This document shows, in pieces, positions 59,166 to 64,000 of a DNA stretch of 64,000 nt. The notes under the pieces are model-generated. The model had not been told where the DNA came from, did no database searches, and saw only the letters and a list, made by a program, of their open reading frames with translations. The stretch spans positions 41,999,601 through 42,063,600 of the forward strand of contig NC_092356.1 of NCBI RefSeq assembly GCF_963676685.1, written 5' to 3'. Position numbers and translations under genes: made by a program. Numbering within the stretch: position 1 is the first letter of the stretch; each line of letters opens with the position of its first letter. Source of the DNA: Mytilus edulis. Taxonomy: Eukaryota; Mollusca; Bivalvia; Mytilida; Mytilidae.

Positions 59166-61469
59166 AGGATATGTTTGATGCGACTGTCATACAAGTGAGA
59201 GATTATGTGCTATACAACCAGGTTTAATCCATCATTTTCTACATTTGAAAATGCATGTACCAAGTCAGGAATATGACAGATGTTGTCCATTCGTTTCATG
59301 TGTTTTATCATTTGAATTTGCCATTTGATTAGGGTCTTTCCGTTTTGAATTTCCCTCGGAGTTCAGTATTTTTGTTATTTTACTTTTTACTGAATGCTAG
59401 ATGGAATAGTTAATATCTATTCAGACAAAACTACTTTTTTTGAGATATTTGTTTTCTACATTAAATTATCAATTACAATTTTTCTATTTCCAGTACTTGC
59501 AATCAATTTAACAAATGTGAAATTTTACTTTATTTGGGTCGTCTGATATTGGAAAGGGCATTTTATGTCATTTTCGGTTTTGTTTATCGGTTTATTGTCT
59601 CATTAACGAGTAAAGTGACATAAACTCATCACAACAATGATAAATCAAAGATTATGATATAAATATTAATTCCCAAAAAACCTTTTCAACTGTATATACC
59701 AACACATTTGATTTACAACTTCACCTCCCGTTTTCATTCAAACAAATTGTTCTTGTAATTGTCACATATGTACTTTATTTATTTTTACTTTTTCTCAAAT
59801 CCTTCAAAATTGATTGTCGGTTTTTAGATTTTCGACAACATTCTTTTCCTTTCAAAATTATTTCGCAGGTATTCTGCCACTTCTCAATATATAAATTGAA
59901 AGAGACGTTTAATCCACGACATGATGCAGTAAACCAAAGTAGCAAGTCATGATATTTCTCTGCTCAACGATAGCTACATTAAGAGAGATCAACAGAGATT
60001 ACAGGAAGGACTGCATTATTAATTTCAAAAATGCATAAGTCACGCCCCCCCCCCCCCCCCCCCCCCGCCACCACTCGGTCGATTCCGATTCTAGTTGACT
60101 ATCAATCCCGAAGATACCAACCACCAAGTAGGGAGTCAGCACTTCGATATGACTACAATGCAACTTTAAACTTATATAAAGCAAACTTTGTAACCCGGAT
60201 TTATTTTCTCTCAATCGATTTAAGACTTGTGAACAGTTGTATATACTACTGTTTCCTTTATTTACTGTAGATTTTGGGAAAACCCTTTTTAGCTTTTCGG
60301 GGTTTTTTTTTAGACATACACGACTTATATTATGACTGTCTTAACCATTGGTTATGACCGAACCTGATGAAGGCTTTTCCAATCGTCGGCTAAGATATAG
60401 TTATTTCATTAGTTGTTGGTTGCTTAACATCCGTTGGCAGATATTGCATACATGTTCATGACGACAGATATCAGTGTCATACATTTTTATATTGACCAAT
60501 ACTTATAAATAGTTCGGAACTATCGTAAATTTCGGTTATCAGAAAAATCTAAGAAATCGAACTTGATTTGTCTTTACCTGGAAAACTAAATGTCAAGCAT
60601 TTAGAAAACTAGGGGGGAAAATACATGACAGAGGTAGCGAAACACAAGATTGTTAATTAAGGTAGTGAAATTAAGAATTAAAAGCTCAACCAATGTTATT
60701 AAAACAATATAGTTTTACAAATGAAAATGACACAGAATTATCCGTAACACTTTGAGTAATGTGTATTAAGGACAGAAGCACTGCAAATATAATTCATTTT
60801 AAAATTATTTAGAGTATGCCAAAGGTAAGATTTAAAGTGTAGGTACAAACACAAATTACTATTATAAAGTATTGTTAGGATTATTCATATACAGCATGTC
60901 TGGATTAAACAATCTTTTCATATCATGTCTATATTGAACATAAATAACTATCAAATAAAACTGAATATGATTGAAAAATTAAATTCATCTGAACAAAAGA
61001 ACAAGCTTTTTACATTTTATAGTTAATTCGAATGTTTTCAATACGTTGTAATCTAATTAATAAACATTATGATACTGAATATAGGCATTGATTATATTGA
61101 AAATGGATTCATTGAAGCATGCGTAGATGACACTTGCACGACCTTGAAAAAAAACCTGTGTGGTTCATGGTATTAGTTATTCAAACGCAATGTCACGGTC
61201 ATATGAATATATGCAAACGATCTGAGATGTTGTATTCTTAACTAAAAAACATCATTGGAAACAAACCGAGCATTTCAGATTTATTCAAAGCGATTAACTT
61301 TAAAAAAAAAATTGAAGCAAAATTTCAATCTATTATGCAATGACAATGTTTAGGTACATATCCTTCATGGATGTTTGATTAAAAAACAAATACTTAAAAG
61401 TGACTGATGTAAATAGCACAGTGATTTTAACTGGGATTTCCAACAAAGTACTAAATACCAAGTTATAAA

Positions 61470-62041
61470 GGAGTAGGTCCGGTAAGGACCGGTTTTGGCC
61501 TCAAATTTCAGGTTCATCTGACAAAAGATTTTGACCACTTTTTAAACACTTAAGTGTCTATTTCATTTGATTTGTTTATATGAACGATTTTGACTTATTA
61601 AGTCATTAAAAACTATCTGATTCAAGCTGAAATATGAAAAATCTACCAAATATGCCGAAAAATGTCACTTTTTAGATGGTTTTTGTCAAAAATGAAAGTG
61701 GCCGCATCCGTGTTCATACTCAACCTTTAGATATGTTATGTATTATCATCAAATACAACTTACATATCAATATTAAGGATGAACACGAATGCGGCCACTT
61801 TCGTTTTACACGAAAACCGTCTAAAATTTAACTAAAATGCAAGAATTGTGAAGATTTCAGTTGTTAGCATAACTTAATGGTGCAAGTACCCGATATGTGT
61901 GCATTGTATTGTCAAAAACAGTCCATATTTATGTAGCAGAAGCATTCTACTGTCCAATAAATAACTAAAAGTTTACATTTTAACAATTTTGTAAAACTGC
62001 TATATTTTGGGGCCAAAAAGGGGTCTTACTGGACCTACTCC
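61470..62041. mobile_element. 572-bp inverted-repeat element inserted in block B only
   Basis: Ends GGAGTAGGTCCGGTAAGG and, inverted, GGAGTAGGTCCAGTAAGA; similarity runs about 31 bp to TTTTGGCC. The flanks ATAAA and TTTAT join directly to give block A's empty site ATAAATTTAT (junction 56043/56044), with no target duplication. A second inverted pair sits inside (AGTGGCCGCATCCGTGTTCA / TGAACACGAATGCGGCCACT, about 61697-61803). No coding frame. Confidence 0.9.
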
Positions 62042-62128
62042 TTTATGATAGTATCACGGGCAGCTCCAGCTAATTCATTGAAATTACGTATTATGGTATA
62101 CAAATGTCCATCTGTCCGTCCGGCGTAA

Positions 62129-62870
62129 ACGTGTCGCACCGTAACTTGAGAACAATTTATAAAAATTTCATGAAACTTAAACATAGTTGTTTCTTATTAT
62201 GAACGATCTGTATACTTTTTTGGTGAAAATAAGATTAAACTTTTTGAGTTAGGGAACTTTGTAACTGAAACAAGGGGGTTCACATGTCGAGCTGTATCTC
62301 AAAAACGATTTATGATCACTGCTTGTAACTTTACAAACTTCTTAGTTATATTAATCTAATGATCTGCATACTTTTAGGTGATGATTAAAAAAATTATTTT
62401 AGAGTTCTTGAGTTTTTTTGTAAGAAAAAAGAGGGTTTTCACATGTCGCGCCGAATCTCAAAAACTATTTATAATCATTGCTTAAAACATAACACACTTC
62501 TTAGTTATTATATTAATCTAATGATCTGCATACTTTTAGGTGATGATTCACGTTTTATTTTAGAGTTATTGAGGTTCTTGTAAAAAAAAGGGGGGTTTTC
62601 ACATGTCGCGCCGTATCTGAAGAACGGTTTATGATTATTGCTTAAAACTGTACACACTTCTTAGTTATTGACCTTAAGATCTGTATACCTTTTGATGATG
62701 ATTCAAAATTTTATTTTAGAGTTATTGAGACTTTGTAAAAAAAAAAGAAAAAAAGGGGAGGGGTCACATGTCGCGCCGTATTTCAAAAACGATTTATGAA
62801 TATTGCTTAAAACTTTACACACTTCTTAGTTATATAAAGCTTAAATGATCTGTATTTCAACTACTGGATG
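62129..62870 (+). repeat. Internal tandem repeat, five copies (block B)
   Basis: Unit starts at 62129, 62282, 62441, 62601 and 62765. Counterpart of 56135-56875 with few differences. Confidence 0.9.
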
Positions 62871-64000
62871 TTAAGCAACCAACAACCAATTATTAAACTA
62901 TATCTGAGCCGACAATTGGAATAGTCATCATCAGGTTCGGTTATAAACAAAAGTTTAGACAGTCATAACATAATTCTTGTACATGTATGTCTAAAAAAAG
63001 GTACAAAAAGGATTTTCCAAAAACCTACAGTAAACAAAGGAAACAGTAGTTTACAGCTGTTCAAAAGTAATAAACCGATTGACAGAAAACAAATCCATGG
63101 TTACAAACTTTGCTTGTGGAAGTTCTAATTGCAACTAAGTATATGAAGTTAAAAATCACAGACTCAATCAATTTACTGCATCATTTTGTGGATTAAACTA
63201 TGAAACGTCTACTTAAACTTTTGACTGTCCCTCTGGTATCTTTCGTCCCTCTTTTCTTATAAATCCACAGACTCAAAATCATCAAACAACTCCTTATTGG
63301 AGTGACTGCCCTTTAATCACAATTTGTATCATAATTTTACGTTTTTGCAATTGCTTAATATCTGAAAAACATTACTAGATATATAAAAACTTATATTAGC
63401 CAAAATTATCAACTTCACAAGATCTACAAATAAGTTCACGAAGCTGATATCTTCAGATTATCCCTTATTGGGGTTATTTCCTGTTAAAACGATTGTTACC
63501 ATATTTTTACCAATGTTAACCAAACTTAAACTAAATAGTATAGTATCTGAGGTATAAGTTTGTGGTTTTGTTTTATTCATGCCAATTAACCAAGTGAAAA
63601 TTGTGACCCATATTTATTTAATTTAAACTTGATATTAACAAATGCTAATCTATTGGATAACTTGCTTAAAACTATTATAAGGCTTATAATATTTGAAATG
63701 TTTTTATTCATTTCATATTTGATACAGGGTCTCATGATAATTTTGTCTATATATACATCAATTTTATACGCCCATTTATGGGACTTATTATGGAATACCA
63801 TTGTTTGTCCGTCCGTCGTCAACATGTCGGACAAAAAAACTTAAATAATGCTTGAACCAATATCCATGAAACTTTGGTGAAATGTTTAAATCAATTGATG
63901 TGAGCTCCCTTAAGATTTTTTTTTAATTTTTGATTTTAAGTTTCAAAGTTTGGTTTTTTTTCATTGAAAAAAGGGGGATTTTTCCAGTTTTCGGACAATA

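Larger units (their letters stand above)
58780..64000 (+). repeat. Duplicated block B, continues beyond the right edge
   Basis: Same order as block A: RT-side remnant, left inverted-repeat arm (about 60180-60447), tandem repeat, right arm (about 62862-63224), then the CCATTTATGGGACTTATTAT and GTCCGTCCGTCGTC region. B has two poly-C tracts (about 58862-58879 and 60044-60066) and the 572-bp insertion, none of which is in A. Confidence 0.85.

Overview
The window reads as nuclear DNA of an AT-rich mollusc, most likely a marine mussel (Mytilidae). The reasons are introns with ordinary GT/AG borders, many MITE-like hairpins, a tRNA-derived SINE, a BEL/Pao LTR retrotransposon, and several dispersed repeat families whose wording I recognise from mussel sequence. 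The species call is inference. There are no bacterial-style operons and no CRISPR array.

Left third (1-22,471, minus strand): the 5' part of one large gene for a secreted large lipid transfer protein (vitellogenin / apolipophorin / apoB superfamily). I could join 22 exons with consistent splice phases into an uninterrupted 947-residue reading frame. It starts at an ATG with a signal peptide (22,471) and runs off the left edge after the exon at 183-349. Its introns hold a 21-copy minisatellite made of one of its own splice acceptors, several MITEs (one nested in another), a 464-bp foldback element, and non-LTR retrotransposon fragments.

Middle (22,472-32,949): no intact gene. It holds dispersed mussel repeats, a decayed minus-strand copy of a conserved invertebrate protein family of unknown function (about 25.5-26.9 kb), hairpin MITEs, a 547-bp-offset duplication, and two SINE copies with Pol III A/B boxes.

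32,955-39,649: a nearly intact BEL/Pao element with 479-bp LTRs that differ at one base, a 5-bp target duplication, gag and pol. A single in-frame TGA separates gag from pol.

Right part (39.7-64 kb): no convincing host gene. It holds inverted-repeat elements, a 21-bp direct-repeat array, retroelement RT relics, a non-autonomous hAT element carrying a nested CG-rich element, and a roughly 5-kb duplicated block (A 53.0-58.1 kb, B 58.8 kb to the edge). The two blocks are separated by a 21-bp palindromic array. B carries a 572-bp inverted-repeat insertion that A lacks, so the window contains both the filled and the empty site.

The only genes with a plausible working product are the lipid transfer protein and the BEL element. 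Most other open frames are shadows or repeat artefacts. I found no clearly new multi-gene system. The most unusual structures are the acceptor-derived minisatellite, the cysteine-poor lipid transfer protein, the TGA at a zinc-knuckle position in a young BEL copy, and the TSD-less insertion with its paired empty site.
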